DNA of 64,000 bases, taken from assembly GCF_015352425.1 (NCBI RefSeq), contig NZ_JADKNH010000017.1, forward strand, positions 33,088 to 97,087, in the 5' to 3' direction. Shown here in pieces: positions 18,326 to 26,924 of this stretch (position 1 is its first letter; the number at the start of each line of letters is the position of its first letter). Under the pieces are notes generated by a model that was not told the origin of the DNA, ran no database searches, and saw only the letters and a list, made by a program, of their open reading frames with translations. The translations under genes and the position numbers were made by a program. Source of the DNA: Fusibacter ferrireducens (GTDB lineage: Bacteria > Bacillota > Clostridia > Peptostreptococcales > Acidaminobacteraceae).

Positions 18326-19309
18326 TTAGATGTCGCTCTTGTTTTTTAACAAGTTTACAAGGCCCATTAGTGCTGCAAACAATACGGCGGATACAGGCCA
18401 GACAATCCAAGTCGTTCCCCAATCCATGGTCCAGAAACTCCAAGCGAGATAAATAGCCACTATGATTGGCCAATAGACTGCACCGTATTTTTGATAGAGA
18501 GGCATTTCTTGTTTAGCGGAAATTGAATAGACACCTTCCTGAAGTATGCTTTGATAGGTATTGTATTTGGAAACGGTATCTATGATGATGGCAACACTTG
18601 CACCAATGAGCAATATCATGACATCAAACATCAGGAGTACATTCATAGATGAAAAGTGATATATGCCAGATATTATAAGCAGTAAAACGCTTATGATGAT
18701 CATAGAAATACTTATGGAGAGTCTACGGCTACGAATCGGACGATAATGTTTTGATTTTTCTTGATAAATTTCTTTTATACCATATTCCAGTGTAAAATTT
18801 TGTTTTTCAAATAAATCATAGTCTTTGCGATTAATATCGGCTTTAAAAAAACCACTAATTGCAAATGAAACCATTATGAACATACTTGCTAAACCAACAC
18901 TTACAGAAACCTCTGTGGAGATGCCCAGCTTGCCACCTTGTTTCATAGCTAATAAAAAGAATAGAGGGACACAAGCGTAAATACAAATCATGACGTTTTT
19001 GGCTATGATTCGAGTTTTTTTATTTCTCAATGCTTCATATCTTGTGACATCATCAATACTCATTTTTTTAAGCTTAAGTTTATTTTCTGGATCTATCGTA
19101 ACATAGCTTTCTACATCATCTTTTACTAAGGTATCTATAGATACACCAAAAATATCCGCTAATAATATAATTTTATTGAGCTCTGGTGTGCTTGTGCCAC
19201 TCTCCCATTTTGAAACGGACTGTCTAGAAATGTTCAATTTATCTGCCAGTTCTTCTTGAGACCATCCCATTTCCTTTCTGTATTTCATTATTTTTGCTTC
19301 GAGAGTCAT
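18326..19309 (-). CDS. XRE family regulator with membrane-bound C-terminal half (327 aa)
   Basis: This is a membrane-tethered helix-turn-helix protein. Residues 1-65 are a standard XRE domain (MGWSQEELADKLNISRQSVS and KWESGTSTPELNK). A charged linker to about residue 100 precedes six hydrophobic segments, arranged as 2 + 2 + 2. Such fusions are common in Firmicutes and presumably transduce a membrane signal to a promoter, but no ligand-binding motif is seen. AAAGGA lies eight bases before the ATG. No target gene is adjacent in the same direction. Confidence 0.82.
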   Translation of the reverse strand: MTLEAKIMKYRKEMGWSQEELADKLNISRQSVSKWESGTSTPELNKIILLADIFGVSIDTLVKDDVESYVTIDPENKLKLKKMSIDDVTRYEALRNKKTRIIAKNVMICIYACVPLFFLLAMKQGGKLGISTEVSVSVGLASMFIMVSFAISGFFKADINRKDYDLFEKQNFTLEYGIKEIYQEKSKHYRPIRSRRLSISISMIIISVLLLIISGIYHFSSMNVLLMFDVMILLIGASVAIIIDTVSKYNTYQSILQEGVYSISAKQEMPLYQKYGAVYWPIIVAIYLAWSFWTMDWGTTWIVWPVSAVLFAALMGLVNLLKNKSDI

Positions 19310-19451
19310 AGTGTTTATCCTTTCGTTATTTGATGATAGAAGTATACCAATTATTGAGGTTTACCACTACCAACTAGGCATGGAAATTTGTCAACCAACA
19401 GTTGCATAGCTGTATTATACCCAGTTGTAAGCAGAATATTAAAAAATAAAG

Positions 19452-19500
19452 AGAGATCACATGCCATTAAGCCAAGCGCTTTTAATGGTATGTGATCTCT
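19452..19500 (-). terminator. Long hairpin terminator after the PanE-like gene
   Basis: Two 19-base arms (19452-19470 and 19482-19500) are complementary except for one position and enclose an 11-base loop. On the minus strand the stem is followed by a T-rich run, fitting termination of the ketopantoate-reductase-like gene that ends at 19543. Confidence 0.75.
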
Positions 19501-19542
19501 TTTTATTTAAGCCAATGGGCATCATATACACTTAAAATGGCC

Positions 19543-20448
19543 CTATTTCAAGTAAATTTGTTCTTTTACTTTGAGCATATGATACATGAGGTTGTTATAC
19601 GGCGTTGGTACATTGTAAGTTTTGCCAAGCTGTTTGATAACACCTGCAAACATATCCACTTCTGTAAGTCTTCCTGCATCAATATCTTGAAGCATGGAGG
19701 TCTTTGATTCAGGAACCAATGTATTTAAAATTTCTAACCAAGCATCGAAATCAGAATCGGTAATTTCCACACCTTTTTTAAGGGCAATCTGTCTGACTTC
19801 TTCCATAATCAATCGCATGAGTTCGTGGCCATCAGGGGTATTTATAAAGTGATAATTTGCACCGAGAATGGCAGTAGGCTGATTGCCACAGACATTGATC
19901 ATGAATTTCCACCATAGTTTTTTATACATGTCCTTTGGACATTCGAAGGGCAGTGAAGCTTTTTTAAAAATATCAGCAATTGCTTGGATTCGATCCGATT
20001 TTTCTCCCGTTTTTTCACCGAATACAATTTTGCCCACAGAACCATAGTTTACATTAAATCCAGTTCTCTGAGCATCAATGCCAAGACACATGCTGTAGAT
20101 CATTTTTTCCATGCCAAACACGGAGCCAATAATTTCTTCAGAGTCAATCCCATTTAACAGAGACATGATTACAGTGTGGTCTCCAACATGATTTTTAACG
20201 GCATCAATGGCATCTCTTAAATCGTTATATTTGACAGCGATCATTACGAGATCGGCAGGGGGGACAGCCTCATTTTGATTGCAATAAGAAAAATTTTGAA
20301 CCTCATCGTTTATTTTAAATGGGCTTGATTGATAGCGTTTTAGTCGCTCTTCATCAAGTACGATGCTGAGCTCAACTTCAGGACATGCATTGAGCAGTGC
20401 TGCATAGGATGCGCCAATTGCTCCCAGTCCAACTAAGGTTATTTTCAT
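19543..20448 (-). CDS. Ketopantoate reductase family (PanE/ApbA) protein (301 aa)
   Basis: This is a Rossmann-fold NADP(H)-dependent reductase of the 2-dehydropantoate 2-reductase family. The N-terminus MKITLVGLGAIGASYAALL holds the GxGxxG loop, VMIAVKYNDL follows at the second strand, and SLLNGIDSEE plus KLWWKFMINVCGNQ match the catalytic Lys and substrate-binding regions. No panB, panC or panD neighbours occur, so it could serve pantothenate synthesis or reduce another 2-oxo acid. AAGGAGG precedes the ATG. It is monocistronic. Confidence 0.85.
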   Translation of the reverse strand: MKITLVGLGAIGASYAALLNACPEVELSIVLDEERLKRYQSSPFKINDEVQNFSYCNQNEAVPPADLVMIAVKYNDLRDAIDAVKNHVGDHTVIMSLLNGIDSEEIIGSVFGMEKMIYSMCLGIDAQRTGFNVNYGSVGKIVFGEKTGEKSDRIQAIADIFKKASLPFECPKDMYKKLWWKFMINVCGNQPTAILGANYHFINTPDGHELMRLIMEEVRQIALKKGVEITDSDFDAWLEILNTLVPESKTSMLQDIDAGRLTEVDMFAGVIKQLGKTYNVPTPYNNLMYHMLKVKEQIYLK

Positions 20449-20686
20449 GTGGCCTCCTTTATGAGTTTTATTTGAGAATAATACGCCTCGTCTATTTCCA
20501 TTTATTTTAACATTTATATTAGAATCCTTCTATGAAAAATCAAAATTCACTGTTTTCAGGTTATCTTACATGTCGAATTGCCGATGAACGCGTAGGCCAT
20601 TGAAACGCTCCAACCGTTTAGATATAAGGAATTTGGGTATCTAAAATTAGGGATAATGTATAAAACTTAGCATTCAAGGAGGTCAT

Positions 20687-22231
20687 ATGCCCGATTTAGA
20701 TTTATCAAAATTCGAAAAAGTTGTAACCGTTCGAACAATTCAAAGAAAAGACTTTGAAGCTATTATCAATCTTCAAAAGTTATGTTTTCCTAATATGGAC
20801 CCATGGACAATACCAGAATTAGAAAGTCATTTAAATATTTTCCCTGAAGGACAAATTTGTGTGGAATTGGAGGATACTATCATAGGCTCTAGTTCAAGTT
20901 TGATTATCAATTTTGATGAATATAATGATCAGCATTCATGGGCTGAAATAACGGATAATGGTTATATCACAAATCATAACCCTGAAGGCCATAATCTATA
21001 TGGTATTGAAGTGATGGTTCATCCAGATTATAGAAATATGAAAATTGGGAAAAGGCTTTATCAAGCGCGTCAAGAACTTGCAGAGAAACTAAATTTAAAA
21101 AGCATTATTATCGGAGGGCGGATTCCTGGCTACGCTCAATATGCCGATAAAATGACGCCAAGAGAATATGTTAAAGAAGTCATTTCGCTTAATCTTTATG
21201 ATCCCATATTGACTTTTCAATTGAGCAGTGGGTTTGTTTTAAAGAGGATTATTAAGAAATACTTACCGGATGATCGTGCTTCGCTTCAATACGCCACACT
21301 GATGGAATGGAATAACATAGAATACCAGTCAAATAGTAAACATCATTTCAAAACCGCTTATCCTGTGCGGATTTGTGTTATTCAATACATGATGAAAAAA
21401 ATCAATTCCTTTGAAGAATTTGCACATCAATGTGAGTACTATGTAGATGTGGCGTCTAATTATAAATCTGATTTTGTGGTCTTCCCAGAAATATTTACCA
21501 CGCAGTTGTTATCCTTTATGGATCAAGATACACCCAGCTTATCGGTTCGAAAATTGACAACTTTTACGGAGCAATATATTGAAATTTTCACACATTTTGC
21601 AGTGAGATATAACGTCAACATCATCGGCGGGTCACATTTTGTTGAAGAAGATGGTAAGATCTATAATATTTCTTACCTCTTTAGACGAGATGGCACCATA
21701 GAAAAGCAATACAAATTACACATAACGCCTAATGAACAACAGTGGTGGGGGATTTCAACTGGGGACCAAATCAATGTTTTTGAGACAGATTGCGGCAAAA
21801 TTGCGATATTGATATGCTATGATGTGGAATTCCCAGAACTGGCGCGTATCGTCACTGAAAAAGGTGCCAATATTATCTTTACACCGTTTTGTACAGATGA
21901 GCGACAAGGGTATATGCGTGTGCGGTATTGCGCTCAGGCGAGAGCGGTTGAAAATCAAGTTTATACGGTGATCGCAGGGACTGTGGGCAATTTGACGCAT
22001 GTTGAAAACATGGATATTCAATATGCCCAATCAGCCATTTTTACACCTTCAGACTTTTCGTTCCCAAGAGATGGTATCATGGCTGAATGTACTCCGAATC
22101 TGGAGATGGTAATAGTAGGTGATCTTGATCTTGAATTATTGAAGCGTTCAAGGAAATCTGGAACCGTGACTCTATTAAAAAATAGAAGACATGACCTTTA
22201 TGAAATCAAAGAGCGCAAGCTTAAGACATAA
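20687..22231 (+). CDS. Bifunctional GNAT acetyltransferase / carbon-nitrogen hydrolase (514 aa)
   Basis: Two domains are fused. Residues ~14-200 are a GNAT N-acyltransferase, with the acetyl-CoA loop in HPDYRNMKIGKRLYQARQ. Residues ~225-490 are a nitrilase-superfamily hydrolase with the Glu-Lys-Cys triad: Glu in VFPEIF, Lys in YKLHITP and Cys in ILICYDVEFPE. The same fusion is known in other Firmicutes (B. subtilis YhcX type); the combined reaction is not well established, but amide transfer or hydrolysis on an amino compound is likely. AAGGAGG is seven bases before the ATG. It stands as a single gene. Confidence 0.9.
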   Translation: MPDLDLSKFEKVVTVRTIQRKDFEAIINLQKLCFPNMDPWTIPELESHLNIFPEGQICVELEDTIIGSSSSLIINFDEYNDQHSWAEITDNGYITNHNPEGHNLYGIEVMVHPDYRNMKIGKRLYQARQELAEKLNLKSIIIGGRIPGYAQYADKMTPREYVKEVISLNLYDPILTFQLSSGFVLKRIIKKYLPDDRASLQYATLMEWNNIEYQSNSKHHFKTAYPVRICVIQYMMKKINSFEEFAHQCEYYVDVASNYKSDFVVFPEIFTTQLLSFMDQDTPSLSVRKLTTFTEQYIEIFTHFAVRYNVNIIGGSHFVEEDGKIYNISYLFRRDGTIEKQYKLHITPNEQQWWGISTGDQINVFETDCGKIAILICYDVEFPELARIVTEKGANIIFTPFCTDERQGYMRVRYCAQARAVENQVYTVIAGTVGNLTHVENMDIQYAQSAIFTPSDFSFPRDGIMAECTPNLEMVIVGDLDLELLKRSRKSGTVTLLKNRRHDLYEIKERKLKT

Positions 22232-22266
22232 TGAAAATGTTTTCAAGAGGCTTTCGCGAAAGATTT

Positions 22267-22779
22267 TCACTTGGCTCTGTATCGACGCATTTTTATTAGG
22301 TTATTACATTTGCTTGAACAGAATTTCTTGCTTTTGTTTTTACTGTGGTCTATAAAATAGTACTGACATTCATCATTAGAACATGTTTTTACATGTTCTA
22401 TTTTGTTTTCAGAAAAAAGGCGGATAAGATCTTGAGCGATTTCGCTGAGCAGTTGATTTTCATAATCGGATACGCAAAACCAACTTGAAGACATGATACC
22501 ATCCTTGTATGAAATTTTAGGGTGATAGATTGCTTTGGAGAGGTATTCATCAAGTTGTTCACGTTGTAGTTCAGAAATTTCACCTGTGGACAGGATTTCT
22601 AAAAGCAGTGTCCTAAGTGTGAGTAACTGCTCTATAAAGCTAGCCTTTAGTGGTATTTCCAGTGTCGAATCCTCGGTTAAAAAATGCTCTGTAAACCAAC
22701 TTTGGTCGTAAAGTATTTCTCCCTGATTATTATTTTTAAACCAAACTGAATTGGCGAGATCGATGGCTTTATTATTCAA
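22267..22779 (-). CDS. CGNR zinc-finger protein with ABATE-like domain (170 aa)
   Basis: This is a predicted DNA-binding regulator. The C-terminal ~45 residues have the CGNR pattern: CSNDECQYYFIDHSKNKSKK, then FCSSKCNN and RRYRAK, where four cysteines should bind zinc and the basic tail binds DNA. The N-terminal region matches the poorly understood ABATE (putative stress-sensing) domain in length only. It starts with TTG (22779), nine bases after AGGAGG. It lies convergently to the GNAT-nitrilase gene and divergently from the arginase-like gene, which it might regulate. Confidence 0.82.
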   Translation of the reverse strand: MNNKAIDLANSVWFKNNNQGEILYDQSWFTEHFLTEDSTLEIPLKASFIEQLLTLRTLLLEILSTGEISELQREQLDEYLSKAIYHPKISYKDGIMSSSWFCVSDYENQLLSEIAQDLIRLFSENKIEHVKTCSNDECQYYFIDHSKNKSKKFCSSKCNNLIKMRRYRAK

Positions 22780-22886
22780 CGGCTGTAACCTCCTAAATAT
22801 GGTATTGATAGTTACGAAGAGATGTGATAAGCTTAAATTGATTGTAACACTTTAAATTGTATTTTACTAGTTTCGAGGAGGCTAAG

Positions 22887-23744
22887 ATGAAAATAAGACT
22901 TGCTGGAATACCATCTAATGTAGGTGCGCTAAATACGGGCACAGAGTTAGGACCAAAATTTTTTAGAAATGCAAATTTAAGAGAGCAACTTGAAAAACAT
23001 CATCAAGTTTTAGATTTGGGTGATTTAGAAGTAGATAATGTATCTTTCAGACACAATATTGCACCTGTCAGAAATTGGCCTGCACCTAAGATACTATGGC
23101 AAAAAATTATCGATCAAAAGACATGGTTTGTTGAAGATGAGTTGACATTGATACTTGGAGGAGGTTGCAGTACATTTACAGGTGTATTTATGAATTTTCA
23201 TAATCAATATGGAGAGCGTGCTGAAATACTCTCCATAGATCATCACATTGATATGAAAATACCAGATCCAGAAGTCTGTATGGGCGCTACTGCTTACACA
23301 CTGTGGTTTCTTACTCATAAAAATAAATGGATTCAAAAACCGGCCCAGTTCAATAACGCTAAGATAACCTCTATGGGGTTTGATAAGAGCAATATTGATG
23401 ACTCTTTTCCAATAGAGGGAATCCATTTATTGGATAAAGAACTTGTTTTAGATCAAGGGCCAGCAAAAGTGGCTGAGGCTTATCATAGAGGGCTTGATAA
23501 AGATGCAAAAGTAATTATTCATTTGGATTTAGATGTGATTAATCAAGCAGATCTGAGCAGTGTTTATATGCCAAGTCCAAAGGGGTTACCACTTGAGACG
23601 GTTACACAGTTGCTAAAGGCGGTTTGCAAAGATGAGAGAATTGCTGGCATGGTGATTACTGAATTTTCACCTAATGAAGCTCAAGGGGCTGTGGACGCTG
23701 AACGCGTTGTCCATATGATCTGTTCTGCATTAGAAAATCGCTGA
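22887..23744 (+). CDS. Arginase/agmatinase (ureohydrolase) family protein (285 aa)
   Basis: This is a member of the binuclear manganese ureohydrolase fold, which splits guanidino compounds to urea or formiminoglutamate. The second metal motif is present as SIDHHIDM and the third as HLDLDVIN. In the first motif the metal-binding His of GGDHS is replaced by Cys (LGGGCSTF), a variation also present in some atypical family members. Substrate is therefore uncertain. The open frame begins at a TTG (22857), but the ATG at 22887 follows CGAGGAGG and gives the usual MKIRLAGIP start. It is followed by a Crp/Fnr regulator 81 bases downstream. Confidence 0.8.
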   Translation: MKIRLAGIPSNVGALNTGTELGPKFFRNANLREQLEKHHQVLDLGDLEVDNVSFRHNIAPVRNWPAPKILWQKIIDQKTWFVEDELTLILGGGCSTFTGVFMNFHNQYGERAEILSIDHHIDMKIPDPEVCMGATAYTLWFLTHKNKWIQKPAQFNNAKITSMGFDKSNIDDSFPIEGIHLLDKELVLDQGPAKVAEAYHRGLDKDAKVIIHLDLDVINQADLSSVYMPSPKGLPLETVTQLLKAVCKDERIAGMVITEFSPNEAQGAVDAERVVHMICSALENR

Positions 23745-23825
23745 TTTGAAAAAAGCTGAATCTGGTATACTATTCATATAAGCTTTATAAGATATACTCT
23801 GATAATGCGAAAGGATGTCATAGCG

Positions 23826-24413
23826 ATGGATAAAATGGATCAAAGTAAAGGGGTCTTAGTAGATGCATTAAAGGCATATACAGGTCTAAGTGATGAGCGC
23901 ATTGCCAATATGCTGGACGAGGTGCCCATACAAGAGGTTTGCAAAGGCACTGTACTGTTAGAGCAAGGTGATATCCCAAGTCACAGCTATTATGTCATAA
24001 GTGGATTGATCAGACAATATGTGACAGATGAAGAAGGAAAGGCAATTACAGTGGATTTCTATACGGAGGGACAACCCATTAATATGTTTAGTTTTCAAGA
24101 TAATGAGGGCTGTTCAAGGTATAGCTTAGTTTGTTTAGAGAACTGTGTATTCGTAGATTGTACAGATGTGGATGAAGATTCCAAGGCGGAATCTCCAGAG
24201 ATTAGTCATATGAAAAGACAGATGTTTGAAAAGCAATTTAGTGAATTGCAACAACATTATACCGCTCTTAAGCTAAAAACACCTCAAGAGCGGTATCAGC
24301 TTTTGTGTGAAGAACGCCCTGAATTACTTCAAAGAGTGCCTCAAATACATCTAGCGAGTTACATTGGCGTTACACCAGAGACTTTTAGCCGGTTTAAAAA
24401 ACGGATGAAGTAA
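23826..24413 (+). CDS. Crp/Fnr family transcriptional regulator (195 aa)
   Basis: This has an N-terminal cyclic-nucleotide-binding-like beta-barrel (residues ~25-130, with GTVLLEQGDIPSHSYYVISG and GLIRQY) and a short C-terminal helix-turn-helix (IHLASYIGVTPETFSRFKKR). No Cys cluster for an Fnr iron-sulphur centre is evident at the N-terminus, so it probably senses a small molecule or redox by other means. The ATG at 23826 follows AAAGGATG; an upstream ATG at 23805 is less well supported. Target genes are unknown. Confidence 0.85.
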   Translation: MDKMDQSKGVLVDALKAYTGLSDERIANMLDEVPIQEVCKGTVLLEQGDIPSHSYYVISGLIRQYVTDEEGKAITVDFYTEGQPINMFSFQDNEGCSRYSLVCLENCVFVDCTDVDEDSKAESPEISHMKRQMFEKQFSELQQHYTALKLKTPQERYQLLCEERPELLQRVPQIHLASYIGVTPETFSRFKKRMK

Positions 24414-24419
24414 ATCTAA

Positions 24420-25022
24420 TTAGGGTTTATTAAAGCCTTTAACCATTAACCAAAGGGGAAATACGAGTTCGAATATTGCACCAGGACCAAATAACCACAA
24501 GGGTGCTATCATCGATAACGGCAAAAGATTAATACTTGCGTATACACAGAGTGCAGCATAACCGATAACGCCTAATAGAAAGAGCCAATGAGGTCCTAAT
24601 TTGTCTTTCATGAGTGCTAAAAAGAAAATAGTACTGTAAATGCTAAGGCTCAACATGGCAATGTTGAAGAGGGCTTGATGTAAATAGAAGGGGGCGATAT
24701 AACTTTGTAGAAAAGACAAAGTGCCTACCAATAGTAGTGTGCCTTCAACAAACCTAGAAATTAGATACCCCAAGACCAGATTTTTATTGAATTGTTTGAG
24801 TCTAAGGTAAAACATAAAGCCAATGGTAATAACACTTACAGAGTTTATAAGTTCAAGAACTGCGCCTATGGTGAGTGAAGTTGTAATCGTGGTAGAAATG
24901 CTTTTGATTTGAGGGAGTTGACTTTCAACTAGAGCATTCCCGATTGAATAAGAGATTGTCGCAAGAATAAAACCAATCCCTGCGATGATTTCATATCTTC
25001 TAAATGGTTTAAGTTTATTCAT
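24420..25022 (-). CDS. DUF4386 family membrane protein (200 aa)
   Basis: This is a small integral membrane protein with six hydrophobic segments, matching the DUF4386 pattern (RRYEIIAGIGFILAT at the start, FVEGTLLLVG in the centre, GPGAIFELVFPLWL near the end). The family has no known function and is often found near regulators in Firmicutes. It is convergent with the Crp/Fnr gene, only six bases apart. AAAGGAG precedes the ATG. Confidence 0.8.
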   Translation of the reverse strand: MNKLKPFRRYEIIAGIGFILATISYSIGNALVESQLPQIKSISTTITTSLTIGAVLELINSVSVITIGFMFYLRLKQFNKNLVLGYLISRFVEGTLLLVGTLSFLQSYIAPFYLHQALFNIAMLSLSIYSTIFFLALMKDKLGPHWLFLLGVIGYAALCVYASINLLPLSMIAPLWLFGPGAIFELVFPLWLMVKGFNKP

Positions 25023-25117
25023 AAGTAACTCCTTTCCTTTTTATAAATTATAACTTGAAATCTATAAAGGTGCATTGATTCAAATCAAGTTTGATAACGA
25101 AGGCTTATGAAATATTT

Positions 25118-25261
25118 TTACCCTTTTCGGATCTTATGGATGAGCCATACAAGACCGCCGACAACCAAGATAATCACAAGGATAGGCAATACGATTAGAA
25201 AAAAGAGATAACTGTAAGATTTATTCCAATCACCTTTTAGTTTGTCTAGAGAGGTGATTTT
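25118..25261 (-). pseudogene. 3' remnant of a second copy of the 29044-30471 gene
   Basis: The minus strand encodes, without a start codon, SLDKLKGDWNKSYSYLFFL then IVLPILVI and ends HKIRKG before a TAA. This closely matches the last ~45 residues of the protein encoded at 29044-30471 (LDKLKGKWSRSYSYIFFL ... HKIRKR). At DNA level a stretch of about 30 bases around 25174-25205 is identical to 29099-29130. An in-frame stop (25262-25264) precedes the fragment, so it is a truncated paralogue left by duplication or deletion. Confidence 0.8.
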
Positions 25262-25445
25262 TTATGCTGACATTTTTTTCGATTAATTTCATATAGATTT
25301 TACTTCCTTGTTCGCTTAACTTGATTACATCAAAGTAAATCAGAAAATGACATGCACATCAATAGAGCTCTTTTAAATTTACCAATTTTAAATATTACCT
25401 TGATTTGAATTTCTAAATATGAAAAAATGGATGTAATATATTGCT

Positions 25446-25457
25446 GCAAAATTTTGC
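25446..25457. promoter_or_regulatory. Palindrome GCAAAATTTTGC just upstream of the PAS-type activator gene
   Basis: This perfect 12-base palindrome ends 18 bases before the activator start codon. Two variants, GCCAAAAGTTGC and GCAAAAAATTGC, lie upstream of the sigma-54 promoter after the same gene. It is probably the activator's own binding site, used for autoregulation. Confidence 0.6.
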
Positions 25458-25475
25458 GTGAGAGGAGAACTGTCA

Positions 25476-26747
25476 GTGGATAAACACAAAAAAAGCTATA
25501 CAATTACTGAAATGTTTGAAATAGCGGAGCCAATATTGAAGGCCACATCGGATGCAATCTGTGCAATCGATGAAAAGGGCAATCGAATTTATGCGAATGC
25601 GCTATATGAGACGATGCTTAAACGCGGAAATACTGAATTAGTTGCAGATTCTAAAGATATCTATATAGCGGGAAATAAAAAAGCGACAGTGGTGGTTTAT
25701 CACGACATCTCTGAAGTGAACAGATTAAGACGTGAGTTGGATAAGCTGAATCAGAAACTGCGCAAAGTTGAAACTAAGATTACTTTTAGAGATATTATAG
25801 GGAAAAATAAGGCACTTCAAAAAGTGATTTCTACTGCTAAGGTGGCAGCAGGCACACCTGCAACGATAATGATTCGTGGAGAAAGTGGCACAGGGAAAGA
25901 AATTTTTGCCAATGCGATTCATAACGCCAGCCCAAGGAGAAATGAAAAATTTGTAAAGATTAATTGTTCTTCTATACCTGAAGAACTTCTTGAAAGTGAA
26001 TTGTTTGGCTATAAAGAAGGGGCCTTTACCGGTGCTCAACGCGGTGGGAAACGCGGTCTGTTTTATGAGGCAAATCATGGCACTTTATTTCTTGATGAAA
26101 TTGGGGATGTCTCGGCAAGAATGCAGGTAAAATTGCTCCGAACTTTACAGGAAAAAGAGATCATGCCAATCGGAAGCACAGAAGCGATAAGTATAAATGT
26201 TAGAATTATCTGTGCAACCAATAAACCACTTGAGGCAATGTTAGAATCAGGAGAATTCCGCGAAGATTTGTATTATAGGCTCAATGTTTTTCCTTTGGCG
26301 ATTCCACCGCTTCGCGAAAGAAAAGAAGACATTGCCGATGTGAGTCGGTATATTATTAACAAATATAATGATTTCTATGAAAGAAACGTACAGAATATTG
26401 ACGCAAATGTTATAAAAGAGTTACAGAAAAGAGACTGGCCTGGAAATGTGAGAGAACTTGAAAATGTATTATCACGTGCATTGATTAATTTAGATCCAGA
26501 TGAAGTAAACCTTACAAGCGAAGATGTCCGCGCTGCAATTGGGGAAAAAACAGAATTAAAAAAGCAAACGATCGAAGATAAATTGGATGATTTTCCCTTG
26601 CAAATAAATGAGGCCATAAAAATGACGGAGTTACACTGCATAAAAAGAGCCTTAAATAGGTGTGATGGCGACAAGAATAGGGCAGCTGTGGATCTCGGAA
26701 TACCGGTTAGGACTCTCTATTATAAATGCAAAAAGTTAGGGCTATAA
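25476..26747 (+). CDS. PAS-domain sigma-54-dependent transcriptional activator (423 aa)
   Basis: This is an enhancer-binding protein. Residues ~13-80 form a PAS-like sensor (EPILKATSDAICAIDEKGNR), followed by a coiled linker. The AAA+ domain (~105-340) has Walker A GESGTGKE, the sigma-54 contact loop GAFTGA, and Walker B LFLDEIGD. The C-terminal Fis-type helix-turn-helix (NRAAVDLGIPVRTLYYKCKK) binds DNA. The GTG at 25476 lies eight bases after GAGGAG; an earlier GTG (25458) is less well placed. A perfect sigma-54 promoter and paired palindromes follow the gene, so its target is almost surely the downstream cysteine hydrolase-M20 operon. Confidence 0.93.
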   Translation: MDKHKKSYTITEMFEIAEPILKATSDAICAIDEKGNRIYANALYETMLKRGNTELVADSKDIYIAGNKKATVVVYHDISEVNRLRRELDKLNQKLRKVETKITFRDIIGKNKALQKVISTAKVAAGTPATIMIRGESGTGKEIFANAIHNASPRRNEKFVKINCSSIPEELLESELFGYKEGAFTGAQRGGKRGLFYEANHGTLFLDEIGDVSARMQVKLLRTLQEKEIMPIGSTEAISINVRIICATNKPLEAMLESGEFREDLYYRLNVFPLAIPPLRERKEDIADVSRYIINKYNDFYERNVQNIDANVIKELQKRDWPGNVRELENVLSRALINLDPDEVNLTSEDVRAAIGEKTELKKQTIEDKLDDFPLQINEAIKMTELHCIKRALNRCDGDKNRAAVDLGIPVRTLYYKCKKLGL

Positions 26748-26764
26748 TGATGGTATAATTATTT

Positions 26765-26807
26765 GCCAAAAGTTGCGAAAATGTTAAAAACTGCTGCAAA
26801 AAATTGC
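26765..26807. promoter_or_regulatory. Paired upstream activator sites (GCMAAAANTTGC)
   Basis: GCCAAAAGTTGC (26765-26776) and GCAAAAAATTGC (26796-26807) have starts 31 bases apart, close to three helical turns, so they present the same face. They lie about 65-105 bases upstream of the sigma-54 promoter, a usual distance for enhancer sites, and share their consensus with the palindrome in front of the activator gene. Confidence 0.68.
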
Positions 26808-26870
26808 AAAAATGAGTTGTGATAAAACTTGAGGTTGAATGAAAAACGAGAGATAAGGAGCTTTCCGTGT

Positions 26871-26885
26871 TGGCATGATAATTGC
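26871..26885 (+). promoter_or_regulatory. Sigma-54 (-24/-12) promoter of the hydrolase operon
   Basis: TGGCATGATAATTGC matches the consensus TGGCAyrN4TTGC, with exactly ten bases between the invariant GG and GC. Transcription would begin near 26897, well placed for the AAGGAG at about 26913 and the ATG at 26925. Confidence 0.88.
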
Positions 26886-26924
26886 GATATATTTAATAAA
26901 AAAATACGCCTTAAGGAGAAGGAA

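Noticed and set aside
22245..22262. Palindrome CTTTCGCGAAAG between convergent genes as terminator
   Set aside because: It is short, has a minimal loop and no T-run, so I could not support a terminator call.
26829..26924. N-terminal extension of the isochorismatase-family protein
   Set aside because: It would run through the sigma-54 promoter, upstream of the expected transcription start.
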